DNA of 64,000 nt from DASRHT01 sp035293765 (GTDB lineage Bacteria > Chloroflexota > Ktedonobacteria > Ktedonobacterales > Ktedonobacteraceae): NCBI GenBank assembly GCA_035293765.1, contig DATGMF010000079.1, positions 1 to 64,000 on the forward strand, given 5' to 3'. Each line of letters starts with the position of its first letter. The first letter of the stretch is position 1. The translations under genes were made by a program, and so were the position numbers. The notes under the pieces are model-generated. The model saw only the letters and a list, made by a program, of their open reading frames with translations, did not search any database and was not told the origin of the DNA. Shown here piece by piece: positions 8,229 to 17,388 of this stretch.

Positions 8229-9797
8229 ATGCGAGCGATAATAAGTGTGGCTAACCGCGATGGGCTAACGCAGTTAGCAGGTGAGCTGCAAGCTCACAAT
8301 GTGACGATCTTCTCCACCAGCGGGACGCAGAGCTTTCTGGCGGCAGAGGGTATTCCAGCCGAGTCGGTGAGCGCGCTGACCCGGTTCCCCGCAATACTTG
8401 ACGGTCGCGTCAAAACGCTGCACCCGGCGATTCTCGGCGGTGTGCTGGCACGCCGCGATCTTCCCCGGCACGCGCAAGAACTTGCGGCTCACGAAATCGA
8501 GCCGATTGATATCGTGGTGGTGAATCTGTACCCCTTTGCCGCAACCGTGGCTCGTCCAGAAACGACGCTGACGGAGGCTCTGGAACAGATTGATATCGGT
8601 GGGGTGACGCTGGTGCGTGCCGCCGCCAAAAACTTCCAGGATGTGATTGTGCTGGTGCGTCCTGAGGATTATGCCCCTGTCATGCAAGAATGGCGCGAAC
8701 AGGGCGAGGTGAGCATAGAGACCCGTCGCCATCTGGCTGCTATCGCGTTTCAGCATACCGCTACCTACGATACGACCATCGCCGAGTATCTGCGCGGCCC
8801 GACTGGCGAGCTTTTCCCAGAAGAACTGACACTCCCATTAGAGCGCGTTCAGTCCCTACGCTATGGCGAAAATCCGCATCAGCAGGCGACATTTTATCGT
8901 TGGGGAGGCGTTACCAGGTCCTCAACCAGCCTGCCGACGGTCGCGGGCGCAGAGGTATTGCATGGCAAAGAGCTCTCCTTCAATAACCTGCTCGACCTGG
9001 ATGCAGCCCTCAGTGCTGTGCAGGATTTTACAGCTCCCACGGTTGCAATTATTAAGCACACTAACCCCTGCGGCTTGGCCTGCGATGATGTGCTGGTTGA
9101 GGCATATAAAAAGGCGCACGGCGGTGATCCCATCTCCGCCTATGGCGGCATCATCGGCTGCAACCGCCCCGTTGATGAAGCCGTCGCGCATGAGATCAGC
9201 CAGTTGTTCTATGAAGCGGTGATTGCTCCAGGGTTTACGCCCGAAGCTCTTGATATTTTACGCCGCAAGAAGAATCTGCGTCTGCTGGCGACCCGTTGTC
9301 CAATAGAGCCAAAGGCGGTCAGTACGCAGCTATTGCAAGCCGGGCGCCCCGATGTTCACGCTGTCAGCGGAGGGCTGCTTTTGCAAACCCCCGATGTGGA
9401 TGAGCGCGAGACCGAGTATAACGTGGTAACCGAGCGCGAACCCACGCTGGATGAAGTAACGGACCTGATGTTTGCCTGGAAGGTTGTGCGCTGCGTGAAG
9501 TCTAACGCGATTGTGCTGGCGCGCAAATTGACAGTGGTGGGGGTTGGAGCTGGACAGATGAACCGCGTCACCAGCGTTCACCTGGCGGTCTCGAAGGCCG
9601 GAGATCGCGCTCGCGGCTCCGTGCTGGCATCCGATGCCTACTTCCCCTTCGCCGACGGCGTCGAGACTGCCGCGAAGGCGGGCGTGACCGCGATTATTCA
9701 GCCAGGCGGCTCTATCCGCGACGAAGAGACGATCCGCATGGCGAACCAGCATGCCATCGCCATGATCTTCACCGGAAAGCGGCACTTCAGGCATTAA
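8229..9797 (+). CDS. purH: Bifunctional AICAR formyltransferase / IMP cyclohydrolase
   Basis: A 522-residue PurH that performs the last two steps of purine synthesis, AICAR to FAICAR to IMP. The N-terminal cyclohydrolase domain shows TSGTQSFLAAEGIPAE, FPAILDGRVKTLHPAILGG and VVNLYPFAATV. The formyltransferase domain shows LRYGENPHQQATFY, AIIKHTNPCGLA, KVVRCVKSNAIVLA and the C-terminal FPFADGVETAAKAGVTAIIQPGGS. The length is normal. GAAAGGA precedes the ATG. It is a single gene here, away from other pur genes, and ends at a strong terminator. Confidence 0.96.
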   Translation: MRAIISVANRDGLTQLAGELQAHNVTIFSTSGTQSFLAAEGIPAESVSALTRFPAILDGRVKTLHPAILGGVLARRDLPRHAQELAAHEIEPIDIVVVNLYPFAATVARPETTLTEALEQIDIGGVTLVRAAAKNFQDVIVLVRPEDYAPVMQEWREQGEVSIETRRHLAAIAFQHTATYDTTIAEYLRGPTGELFPEELTLPLERVQSLRYGENPHQQATFYRWGGVTRSSTSLPTVAGAEVLHGKELSFNNLLDLDAALSAVQDFTAPTVAIIKHTNPCGLACDDVLVEAYKKAHGGDPISAYGGIIGCNRPVDEAVAHEISQLFYEAVIAPGFTPEALDILRRKKNLRLLATRCPIEPKAVSTQLLQAGRPDVHAVSGGLLLQTPDVDERETEYNVVTEREPTLDEVTDLMFAWKVVRCVKSNAIVLARKLTVVGVGAGQMNRVTSVHLAVSKAGDRARGSVLASDAYFPFADGVETAAKAGVTAIIQPGGSIRDEETIRMANQHAIAMIFTGKRHFRH

Positions 9798-9819
9798 GAT
9801 ACTTCCCTAAAAATCACAC

Positions 9820-9861
9820 AAAAGGAACAGGTTGTTTGTATAGAAGCAACCTGTTCCTTTT
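9820..9861. terminator. Bidirectional terminator after purH
   Basis: A perfect 15-bp stem (AAAAGGAACAGGTTG, 9820-9834, with 9847-9861), A-rich before and T-rich after, between the convergent purH and the membrane protein gene ending at 9887. Confidence 0.88.
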
Positions 9862-9886
9862 GCTGCTGTCTTAGCGTATATGCTGC

Positions 9887-10282
9887 TTAGCTTTGCGATA
9901 CGATAATCTCGTCGGAGAAGAAGCGTACCCAGAGGACGACAATTCCCAGACCGCCGATCAGGGCGAAGAAAGCGACGGCGCCGCCTGCGTCGTTTGCCGG
10001 GTCCTTGAAGGGATAGAAAATAATCAGGGAGAGCCAGCAGATGGTCAGCGCCGCTGTCAGGCTTAACTTGGTTGTCTCGGGGCTGGCCCGGTAGAGGATG
10101 TGGTAGAAAACGATGACCAGCAGGCCAATCAACACCACGACAAACTTGAAGTTGGTTGTGATAGAGCCATCGCCCACCCAGTCTATCACGAGCGTTGATT
10201 TAATAAATAAGAAGGTACACACCCACAGGATGGTGAGAACGACGCCTCCTATGACTTTACGCAGCTCTATAGGGCTATTCAC
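9887..10282 (-). CDS. Small four-helix membrane protein
   Basis: A 131-residue protein with four hydrophobic helices at about residues 8-30, 45-62, 73-91 and 101-120, joined by short loops. No family was recognised. GGAG lies 12 nt before the ATG. It is likely an inner-membrane protein. Nothing nearby hints at a role. Confidence 0.75.
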   Translation of the reverse strand: MNSPIELRKVIGGVVLTILWVCTFLFIKSTLVIDWVGDGSITTNFKFVVVLIGLLVIVFYHILYRASPETTKLSLTAALTICWLSLIIFYPFKDPANDAGGAVAFFALIGGLGIVVLWVRFFSDEIIVSQS

Positions 10283-10399
10283 GGTATCAAGGCTCCTTTC
10301 AAGGAGGATATGTTAGCTGAAAAAAGGACTGGACAATACGCCTGTATGGTTTATTGTGCGTATTCGTATTGTAGTCTTAAAATCAACTTATGGCAAGAC

Positions 10400-10630
10400 C
10401 TAAGCAACCGCATGTGTTCGCGGCGCTGGAAGCGGTTCCTTGTTTTTTATTGCGTCATTGATGAGCATTTCGAGAACTTCTTTGCCGTTCTTGACCGCCT
10501 CCTCGTAGGTATTCCCGTGTGTAGCAGGCATATAGACCTGTTGTGCCCATTCTGGCAATGTCACGAGATATGCCTGATCTTCTTCTGACCATTCAATCAG
10601 CATAGAATACTGAATCGGTTGCATGCTCAT
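10400..10630 (-). CDS. HicB-like antitoxin-family protein
   Basis: 76 residues from the ATG at 10630, chosen for AAAGGAGG 6 nt upstream. It has the partial RNase H-like HicB fold: YSMLIEWSEEDQAYLVTLPEWA, then ATHGNTYEEAVKNGKEVLEM. There is no C-terminal DNA-binding domain. HicB proteins normally neutralise the small HicA mRNA interferase, but no HicA frame was found on either side. It is therefore an orphan, or a stand-alone UPF0150-type protein. psuG lies 35 nt upstream on the same strand. Confidence 0.78.
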   Translation of the reverse strand: MSMQPIQYSMLIEWSEEDQAYLVTLPEWAQQVYMPATHGNTYEEAVKNGKEVLEMLINDAIKNKEPLPAPRTHAVA

Positions 10631-10665
10631 GGCTTGTCCTCCTTTGCTCTTTTGATATCTGCGAG

Positions 10666-11580
10666 CTACTGGTAATACGCGCGAGCAAAACGAGCCGCCC
10701 ACATAGCATTATTAATAAGCAGCGCCTTGTTTGCACTGAGGCTCTCGCCGCCGGTCACTTTTGCTACGTGCGCCAGCAGAAATGGTGTGATGGCGGATCC
10801 GCGTATGCCCTGCTCGCGAGCCAGTTGCAAAGCTTCCGCAGTCGCTTTTTCCAGGGGCGCGCTCTCTATCTCGTACGGTCTGGGGATAGGGCAGGCTACG
10901 ACGAGGCCGTGCAGGTGGCATTCCCATTGGGCGCGTGCGATGGCGGCCAGCGTGGTGACATCATCGACGCGATGGGGGAGCGGGCGTCCGCTGCTGTAGG
11001 TATAGAAGGCGGGAAATTCGCTGCTTTGCCAGCCAATTACAGGGACACCCTGCGTTTCCAGATATTCCAGCGTCAGATCGAGATCAAGAATAGATTTGGC
11101 TCCGGCGCAGACCACGAGCACCGGCGTCCGACTCAACTCGGTCAGGTCGGCGGAAATATCCATCGTCGTCTCGGCGCCACGATGAACGCCGCCGATGCCA
11201 CCGGTGGCGAAGAAACGAATACCGGCCATGTTGGCGCAAAGCATCGTACCCGCAACGGTTGTCGCCCCCCATCGCCCGCTCGCCAGGGTAATAGCCAGGT
11301 CGCGGCGGCTGACCTTCAGGATATCGTGTGCTGTGCCCAGATGGGCAATTTCGTCTGGCGTCAGGCCAATTTTGATCTGACCATCATGGATGCCGATGGT
11401 TGCCGGGACAGCTCCTTCGGCGCGGACGGCCTGTTCCATTGCCTGGGCTACTTCAATATTGATAGGATACGGCAGGCCATGCGCGATAACGGTTGATTCC
11501 AGCGCCACCACCGCGCGCTGCTCATTGAGGGCCGCCCGAACCTCCTCGGAAAAAGTAAGATAAGATACCTGTTTGTGCAT
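10666..11580 (-). CDS. psuG: Pseudouridine-5'-phosphate glycosidase
   Basis: A 304-residue PsuG that cleaves the C-C bond of pseudouridine 5'-phosphate to uracil and ribose 5-phosphate. Signatures are ALESTVIAHGLPYP at the start, GRWGATTVAGTM, FFATGGIGGVHRGAE, VVCAGAKSILDL, VIGWQSSEFPAFY and the C-terminal GGESLSANKALLINNA. The ATG at 11580 has AGAGGA upstream; a 10-codon extension exists without one. The usual kinase partner PsuK is not adjacent in this window. Confidence 0.94.
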   Translation of the reverse strand: MHKQVSYLTFSEEVRAALNEQRAVVALESTVIAHGLPYPINIEVAQAMEQAVRAEGAVPATIGIHDGQIKIGLTPDEIAHLGTAHDILKVSRRDLAITLASGRWGATTVAGTMLCANMAGIRFFATGGIGGVHRGAETTMDISADLTELSRTPVLVVCAGAKSILDLDLTLEYLETQGVPVIGWQSSEFPAFYTYSSGRPLPHRVDDVTTLAAIARAQWECHLHGLVVACPIPRPYEIESAPLEKATAEALQLAREQGIRGSAITPFLLAHVAKVTGGESLSANKALLINNAMWAARFARAYYQ

Positions 11581-11763
11581 GATTCCTCTGAGGAAGAGTA
11601 TACGCGTCACACTCTGAGGGCGTCAAGTGGAAATGTGCTATGAGGGCATGCTATATTACCTTTGGAAGGGGTAATACAACGACATCGTTATACCCTATAA
11701 CCTTGTCTTTGTCGCTCTTAATTGATGTTGGTGTTTGATAGAACAAGAATGTAGGAGTGATGT

Positions 11764-12732
11764 ATGAACTTGACAAAAAAGTTGCTTGCCACCGGTCTGC
11801 TTGTGGGCGGCGGGCTGGGCGCGCTGACTATTTTCAATAAGATGACCGAATCGATGGCGGGCGAACTTGATACTGTATTGACGGGGGAAGAGCGGCGCTA
11901 TCCGTGGAAATATGGTGATATGTTCTACGAGGTGAAGGGCGCGGCTGATGCAAAGCCCCTGGTGCTGATTCATAGCTTTGGGCCTGGCGCTTCGTCTTAT
12001 GAGTGGCGCAAAAACATCGATGCGCTGGCAGAGCAATTCCGCGTGTATGCCCTCGATCTGCTGGGATTCGGCCTGTCCGATCATCCAGCCATTGATTACA
12101 CGCCTGAAACCTTTACCGATCTGATTCATGATTTTCTCAAGGAGGTCATTGGTAAGCCCGCTGTGGTGGTGGCGCATGGCCTGCCCTGTGCGTATATCAT
12201 CGCCTGCGCGTATCGCCGTCCGCAGATGTTTGAGCGCCTGGTGCTGGTTGCTCCTCCGCCGACAATCCTGCAAGAGGCATTCCCGGGTCCGCTCAATGCC
12301 TTAGCAAAGGCGGTGCTGCGCGCGCCCGTTGTGGGTGAGTTTATCTATAACATGCTGAATTCGCGCCGGGCGATTCGCAACTACTACGACCAGCAAGGCT
12401 ATCACAACCTGGGGATGATTACCGATGAACTGGTTGAGTACATCTATACGAGCGCGCATCAGGAGAACAGCTACTACCCTGCGGCTTCGTTTTTCAGTAA
12501 CTATCTGACTCTGGACGTACATGAGCCATTTGCGCGTTTACAGATGCCCGTAGTCGCAATCTGGGGCCGTGAGAGTATGCTGACCCCATCGGAGGCCAGC
12601 GCAGCCTTTAAACGGGTCAATTCCCGCATAGAAGTACATATTCTCGACCGTTGCAGTTTCCAGTTGCAGGAAGAGCAGGCGGCAAGCTTCAATAACTTTG
12701 TGCGTGAATTTGCCGGTACAGCAGTAAAGTAG
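11764..12732 (+). CDS. Alpha/beta-hydrolase fold protein lacking the catalytic triad
   Basis: 322 residues, with an N-terminal hydrophobic helix (residues 6-24) that probably anchors it in the membrane. The fold is clear: PLVLIHSFGPGASSYEW, then VYALDLLGFGLSDHP. At the nucleophile elbow, where HSxGG is expected, it reads VVAHGLPCAY, so Gly139 replaces Ser. The acid position reads WGRESMLTP in place of WGxxDxxxP. The histidine position reads LDRCSFQLQEE in place of GHxxxxE. All three triad residues appear substituted, so a pseudoenzyme or binding role is likely. GGAG lies 9 nt before the start. Confidence 0.82.
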   Translation: MNLTKKLLATGLLVGGGLGALTIFNKMTESMAGELDTVLTGEERRYPWKYGDMFYEVKGAADAKPLVLIHSFGPGASSYEWRKNIDALAEQFRVYALDLLGFGLSDHPAIDYTPETFTDLIHDFLKEVIGKPAVVVAHGLPCAYIIACAYRRPQMFERLVLVAPPPTILQEAFPGPLNALAKAVLRAPVVGEFIYNMLNSRRAIRNYYDQQGYHNLGMITDELVEYIYTSAHQENSYYPAASFFSNYLTLDVHEPFARLQMPVVAIWGRESMLTPSEASAAFKRVNSRIEVHILDRCSFQLQEEQAASFNNFVREFAGTAVK

Positions 12733-12758
12733 GTTTGTGCCGCCAGTCGTAGAGTAAG

Positions 12759-12793
12759 GGCTAAACGCGCGTTTTGTTCTAACGCGTTTAGCC
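12759..12793. terminator. Terminator between convergent genes
   Basis: The stem GGCTAAACGCG (12759-12769) pairs with CGCGTTTAGCC (12783-12793). It lies after the hydrolase gene and overlaps the last codons of the convergent SPFH-like gene. Confidence 0.65.
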
Positions 12794-14392
12794 TTTATCG
12801 TGTATCCATCCCCCTGGCGATAGATGATCTTCGTTTGCCGTATGTCCCCCTCGCTCCGGGTTCGATCTGGTTGCCTCGTGAGAGGGAACGCCTGCTTTAC
12901 TCCTTGCTTCGGCCTCACAAATTTTCGCCTGTTCATAGAGGTTATAGGCCGCCCGCTCGGCATCGAAGGGCACGCTCTGGTTTGCCTGGGGATCTCTGGC
13001 GATGGCCTCGAATTTCGCGGCGATCTCGCGGATCGTCTGCGGATCGGTGATTTTCCCGCTCTGTACTTCTTTATAAGCTTTGCTGAGTACTTCTTCTTTG
13101 GGCAGTACGGACGGGGTGTTTGGCGACGTTGACGGAGCAGATGTTGTTTGCGCTAATTGTACCGGCTGAGCGGGTTGCGCTGACTCTATCGTTGGAGCCG
13201 CGCTGGTTTCGGTCCTTCTACTGTCTGGTAAGGCGGCGTGCTGGGCTACTTTTTCGCTAACGTCAGGATTGTTGCCAATCGGGTCGGTATCGATAATAGT
13301 CATGCCGTGCGGCGCCAGGGAGACATCACGGATATGGACTTTATGGATCATTACTCCCCAGAGGGCCACTTTATCGCGTATTTGCTGGTGCAGATAGTCA
13401 TTGATGCGCTGCCAGCGTATTCCGCCATCGGACCCCATGTTGCTGGCGCCGCTGCCACGATTCATGGACGGGCGTACCTGCAAACCTTGCGGCCAGACGA
13501 TGAAATCCTCGGGCGTGAATGTGGTTGCAATGCTCTGAATGCAGGTCAGGAAAAGTTCGCGCAGCCCCTCTTCCCAGTTTTTAACCTGGGTTACGGCCAG
13601 GTGGGCATCTTCCGGCATCAATTGGTACGAGACGATGCCGCGCAGGATCACATCTTCAGTGCGCGACAATTGCACCCGCTGCGGCGGGCTGATCCATTGC
13701 GTCTCCTCCACATTGAGCTGTTGCACCGCTTTTTCCCAGGGGAGGAGAATATTGAAGCCGGAGTAGAGGGTCCGGCTGTATTTGCTGAACGCGTAGACGA
13801 TATCAACATAGCCTTCTGGAACCGGGTGGATGTAGAGCCGGGCCAGGAAAATAATGGCGACCAGGATGAGCACAAGGAGGATGAAGCCTGCGGTCAGGCC
13901 AAAAATAGTAAAGCCACCGATGAGCAGGAAAATGAAGAATCCGCCAACCGTAGCCAGCGCCCAGAAGCCATTGTTTTCGCCGGCATAATAGACGGCGATT
14001 CCCTGCATAATGGTGACAGCGATGATGAGAAAAGTGACCAGCCAGAGCGCCTCGGGCGGCGCACTTGCGCGACCGGTCGCCACCAGTGGCAGGACGAACA
14101 GGCAGGTCAGCGCGCCAAAGAGCAGGGGGGCAAGGATAAGGGTGAAATATTGCCAGAGTTGCTTTACCAGGTCTGATGGGGCCGAAGAGGTATCCAGCGG
14201 GACATCTTCCTGGTTGTTAGTCTGTGGGGAGATTCCCAGGTGCAATGCCTCCTCTTGCTGTTGAGGGACGAGAGGCGGTGGCTCGCCCTGATCTGGTAGT
14301 TGAACTTGTTCGATAAACTGATTCCGGCCAGCATTGATGGGACCTTGCCAGATAGGACCGGAGTCATTTCCGTCTGCCGACATATTTTTCAT
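12788..14392 (-). CDS. SPFH/band-7-like membrane protein
   Basis: 534 residues. A Pro/Gln-rich cytoplasmic start (~75 residues) leads into four hydrophobic helices (about 80-200). An SPFH/stomatin-like domain follows (about 200-375): IHPVPEGYVDIVYAFSKYSR, ILLPWEKAVQQLNVEE, then a stretch ending VMIHKVHIRDVSLAPHG. The C-terminal third is a Pro/Ser/Thr linker and a charged helical tail. SPFH proteins form membrane-bound oligomeric scaffolds. The exact role is unknown. The family call rests on the shape of this region and is moderately sure. Confidence 0.75.
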   Translation of the reverse strand: MKNMSADGNDSGPIWQGPINAGRNQFIEQVQLPDQGEPPPLVPQQQEEALHLGISPQTNNQEDVPLDTSSAPSDLVKQLWQYFTLILAPLLFGALTCLFVLPLVATGRASAPPEALWLVTFLIIAVTIMQGIAVYYAGENNGFWALATVGGFFIFLLIGGFTIFGLTAGFILLVLILVAIIFLARLYIHPVPEGYVDIVYAFSKYSRTLYSGFNILLPWEKAVQQLNVEETQWISPPQRVQLSRTEDVILRGIVSYQLMPEDAHLAVTQVKNWEEGLRELFLTCIQSIATTFTPEDFIVWPQGLQVRPSMNRGSGASNMGSDGGIRWQRINDYLHQQIRDKVALWGVMIHKVHIRDVSLAPHGMTIIDTDPIGNNPDVSEKVAQHAALPDSRRTETSAAPTIESAQPAQPVQLAQTTSAPSTSPNTPSVLPKEEVLSKAYKEVQSGKITDPQTIREIAAKFEAIARDPQANQSVPFDAERAAYNLYEQAKICEAEARSKAGVPSHEATRSNPERGGHTANEDHLSPGGWIHDKG

Positions 14393-14435
14393 GCACCTTC
14401 CTCTCGCATTAAACCAGGATCATATACATGCTCTA

Positions 14436-15392
14436 CTAAATTTTATTCTTTATACCACAAGAGCCGCAACTACCCGTTTTCGTCTGACAGCCCCCACTGC
14501 CGCAGGAGCCACAGCCGCCCGCTCTACTACATTTTCCGCTGCCGCAGCAACCGCCTTTGCCACAACTACTTTTGTTCGTTTGTTCTTCTACAGGGATCTG
14601 AATAGTGACGCCGCTTTCCAGCATCACGTCAACCGAGTTTTTAGGGACATTGATTGCTACGACCTTGCCGGGACCGCTGGGGGTAGTGAGGATAGCTCCG
14701 ATTTGCGGCATCAACTGCTTGGCCTGGATGTAGTTATCATTCTCATATGAAAGACAGCATAAAAGACGTCCGCAGACGCCAGAAATTTTGGAGGGATTAA
14801 GCGGGAGCCCCTGTTCCTTCGCCATTTTAATCGAGACCACGCCAAAGTCGGTAATCCACGAGCTGCAACAGAGGGTTTTGCCGCACGGTCCAACCCCCCC
14901 TTGCAATTTCGCCTGGTCGCGCGCACCAATCTGGCGTAGTTCGATGCGGGTGCGAAACGTTGCCGCCAGGTCACGTACCAGGGCGCGAAAGTCCACACGC
15001 TCGTCGGCAGTAAAATAGAAGGTCAGCCGACTCCCATCAAAGGTATATTCAGCCTCTACCAGCTTCATGGGCAGGTGATGTTGCTGGATGCGCTCGTGAC
15101 AACGCTGCAATGCCTCTTTTTCTTTGCTTTTGAAAGAGAGCATTGTGCGTAGCTCGTCCTCAGTTGCCAGACGTAACACGGGTTTGAGCGGATCGCTCAA
15201 GTCGCTCTCTGCCATCTTTTTTGAGGCAATCACTACGCGTCCGGCCTCGGTGCCGCGCACTGTCTCGACAATAACGTACTGGCCCGTAGTAAACGATTGC
15301 TCCTGCGGGTCAAAATAGTAAATTCGTCCCGCCGGACGAAAGCGAATGCCGACGATTGTAATTGTTTTGTCTCCATTTGTTGCCAGTGACAT
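14436..15392 (-). CDS. ricT: PSP1-domain protein RicT (YaaT) with cysteine-rich tail
   Basis: 318 residues. The PSP1/RicT core shows VGIRFRPAGRIYYFDP, then GARDQAKLQGGVGPCGKTLCC and ISGVCGRLLCCLSYEN, the cysteine motifs conserved in RicT. In Bacillus subtilis RicT works with RicA and RicF in an Fe-S complex that tunes RNase Y maturation of mRNA. The last ~45 residues add nine cysteines in Gly/Ser/Lys spacers (CGKGGCCGSGKCSRAGGCG and beyond), not part of the usual protein. The tail could bind metal or clusters, which is inference. No RicA or RicF gene is adjacent. Confidence 0.9.
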   Translation of the reverse strand: MSLATNGDKTITIVGIRFRPAGRIYYFDPQEQSFTTGQYVIVETVRGTEAGRVVIASKKMAESDLSDPLKPVLRLATEDELRTMLSFKSKEKEALQRCHERIQQHHLPMKLVEAEYTFDGSRLTFYFTADERVDFRALVRDLAATFRTRIELRQIGARDQAKLQGGVGPCGKTLCCSSWITDFGVVSIKMAKEQGLPLNPSKISGVCGRLLCCLSYENDNYIQAKQLMPQIGAILTTPSGPGKVVAINVPKNSVDVMLESGVTIQIPVEEQTNKSSCGKGGCCGSGKCSRAGGCGSCGSGGCQTKTGSCGSCGIKNKI

Positions 15393-15469
15393 CGGCTGCT
15401 CTATCTTTTTTCAATCCCTCAAGTGGGTCGAGATAGCTCTACCGGCTCTCGCTGCCTCCCTTGAGGGGG

Positions 15470-15496
15470 AGTATAACATCAAACTGAAGATGTCAA
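15470..15496 (-). promoter_or_regulatory. Possible ricT promoter
   Basis: TTGACA (15491-15496) and TATACT (15470-15475) on the minus strand upstream of ricT. The 15-nt spacer is shorter than optimal, so this is tentative. Confidence 0.4.
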
Positions 15497-15561
15497 TTGG
15501 AAATGCAGCAGGCAAGAGAAGAGCGGAATGCAGCTTCGTTGCTACATTCATGCTTTTCTGC

Positions 15562-16134
15562 TTACATTTCGTTGGTCAAGAGAATTGCTTCCGCAACTTC
15601 GCGCATGGATTTGCGGTTATTCATGCTGGCCTTCTGAATTTTACGGAAAGCCTCATTCTCCGAAAGCCCTTGCTTTTCCATGAGAAGTCCCTTCGCGCGC
15701 TCTACCACCTTGCGCGTCTCTAGCTGTTCGTTCAGGGTTCGGGCCTTCTCTTCAAGGGAGCGGAATTCGTTGTAGCGTGCTAACGCTACCTCGATAGCGG
15801 GAGCAACCTCGCTCTCGCGTAAGGGCTTCACGATGTAGTTCACTACGCCCGCTTCTTTGGCTCGTTCGACCAGAGGCTGATCTCCAAAAGCTGTGAGCAG
15901 CAACACCGGGGCGACTTTTTCCTGGGTGAGGGTCTCGGCGGCGCTAATGCCGTCTATGTCGGGCATGCGAATATCCATGATGATCAGGTCTGGTCGTAAT
16001 TCGCGAGCCAGATTGATGGCGCTTTGCCCGTCGCCCGCCTCCCCAACGACAAGGTAGCCCTGTCTGGTCAAGACGTCCTTTAAATCCATGCGCTGAATGG
16101 CTTCGTCATCTGCAATAATAATACGTGTTGGCAT
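15562..16134 (-). CDS. ANTAR-domain response regulator
   Basis: 190 residues from the ATG at 16134, which has GAGGTG upstream. The receiver domain (1-120) has the acidic pair Asp9-Asp10, the phosphoacceptor Asp54 in IIMDIRMPDIDG, Thr in LLLTAFGDQ and Lys in YIVKPLRE. A short coiled linker leads to an ANTAR domain (VVERAKGLLMEKQGLSENEAF, then MREVAEAI). ANTAR proteins bind paired hexaloop hairpins in nascent RNA and cause antitermination. The partner kinase and target RNAs are not in view. Confidence 0.93.
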   Translation of the reverse strand: MPTRIIIADDEAIQRMDLKDVLTRQGYLVVGEAGDGQSAINLARELRPDLIIMDIRMPDIDGISAAETLTQEKVAPVLLLTAFGDQPLVERAKEAGVVNYIVKPLRESEVAPAIEVALARYNEFRSLEEKARTLNEQLETRKVVERAKGLLMEKQGLSENEAFRKIQKASMNNRKSMREVAEAILLTNEM

Positions 16135-16260
16135 AGGTTTCACCTCAAAGCCTCTCATCTCTATCCACCCGGGTAGTACTAAATTCTCTCCCTGTACAAA
16201 GAGTATAACATACTCCATCGGGTGAGTCGATAGGGTGAGCAAAAAACCTGATCCTCACGA

Positions 16261-17328
16261 TCAGGCTACGTACGTCAGATCCGGCTCGTCTCGCAGGGTT
16301 AGAGCCAGCCGGCGCGTTTCGCAGACGATTTTATGCAACTGCTCAGGTGTAATGGATTGGCGTCCATCGCATAGGGCGCGATCAGGCTCAAGATGGGTTT
16401 CGATAATCAATCCTTCAGCCCCCGCGGCAATGCTGGCGCGCGACATGGTGGGAACGAGCTCGCGGCGTCCGGTGGCATGGCTGGGATCGACGATAACGGG
16501 AAGATGGGTCAGTTCGTGAAGCAGTGGCACACAGGAAAGGTCGAGAACGTTGCGCGTCTGGGGATCGTAGCTGCGAATGCCGCGCTCGCACAGGATCACA
16601 TTGGGATTGCCTGCCGCGACGATGTATTCCGCAGCCAGCAGCCATTCGTCGATGGTCGAGGCCAGACCACGTTTGAGCAAGACCGGACGTTGCAAGCTGT
16701 TGTTGCCGGCGGCACGCAGGAGAGGGAAGTTTTGCATGTTGCGGCTGCCGATTTGCAAGATATCAGCATGGTGTGCGACCGTCTCCACCATCTCAGGTTC
16801 CATCACTTCGGTAATGACCGGCAGCCCCGTCATCTCACGCGCTTCCGCTAACAAATGAAGCCCTTCGATGCCGAGCCCCTGGAACTGGTAAGGGGAAGTG
16901 CGGGGTTTGAAGGCTCCTCCGCGTAATATGTGCGCTCCCGCTGCCTGGACAGCCCGGGCAATGGAGAAAAGCTGTTCTTTACTCTCAACCGCACATGGTC
17001 CCGCCATGATGACCGGGTGTTCGCCTCCGATGGTTACAGGTGTGCAATTATGCCCATCCCCCACAACAATGGCGGTATTTTCAGCCTGGAAGGCCCGATT
17101 TACTAGCTGATACGGGGTCTTGATGGAAACCAGACGTTCGACCGCGCTTTGCTGGCTAATCAGGGCCTGCGCCTGCACGTCGATCTTGCCGCTATCCAGC
17201 GCGATCACCTCGCGCGCGCCAATCTGTGTGGTCGTGATGGGGGACAGACTATCGGTGATACGACATAGGAGCGTAATGAGTTGCGCTCGTTCATCGTTGG
17301 TGGCCTGATTACGAATGGTGATAATCAT
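16261..17328 (-). CDS. aroF: DAHP synthase (type I beta, with N-terminal regulatory domain)
   Basis: 355 residues from the ATG at 17328. It makes 3-deoxy-D-arabino-heptulosonate 7-phosphate from PEP and erythrose 4-phosphate, the first shikimate step. Residues 1-70 form the ferredoxin-like ACT-type domain of Thermotoga-style enzymes (IITIRNQATNDERAQLITLL), usually the site of Tyr/Phe feedback. The barrel shows IMAGPCAVESKEQ, GGAFKPRTSPYQFQGLG, VLLKRGLAST, CERGIRSYD and VIVDPSHATGRR. No chorismate mutase domain is fused. It stands alone and is preceded by a promoter, an aromatic leader peptide and a terminator, so it appears to be attenuated. Confidence 0.94.
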   Translation of the reverse strand: MIITIRNQATNDERAQLITLLCRITDSLSPITTTQIGAREVIALDSGKIDVQAQALISQQSAVERLVSIKTPYQLVNRAFQAENTAIVVGDGHNCTPVTIGGEHPVIMAGPCAVESKEQLFSIARAVQAAGAHILRGGAFKPRTSPYQFQGLGIEGLHLLAEAREMTGLPVITEVMEPEMVETVAHHADILQIGSRNMQNFPLLRAAGNNSLQRPVLLKRGLASTIDEWLLAAEYIVAAGNPNVILCERGIRSYDPQTRNVLDLSCVPLLHELTHLPVIVDPSHATGRRELVPTMSRASIAAGAEGLIIETHLEPDRALCDGRQSITPEQLHKIVCETRRLALTLRDEPDLTYVA

Positions 17329-17388
17329 AACACTGGATCCTTTCACTCTTCTAAATTTGGGAAACCGGCTCTCCTGAATTTGGGAAAC

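Noticed and set aside
13238..14176. 312-codon plus-strand frame
   Set aside because: Antisense of the SPFH-like gene; composition is that of a mirror frame.
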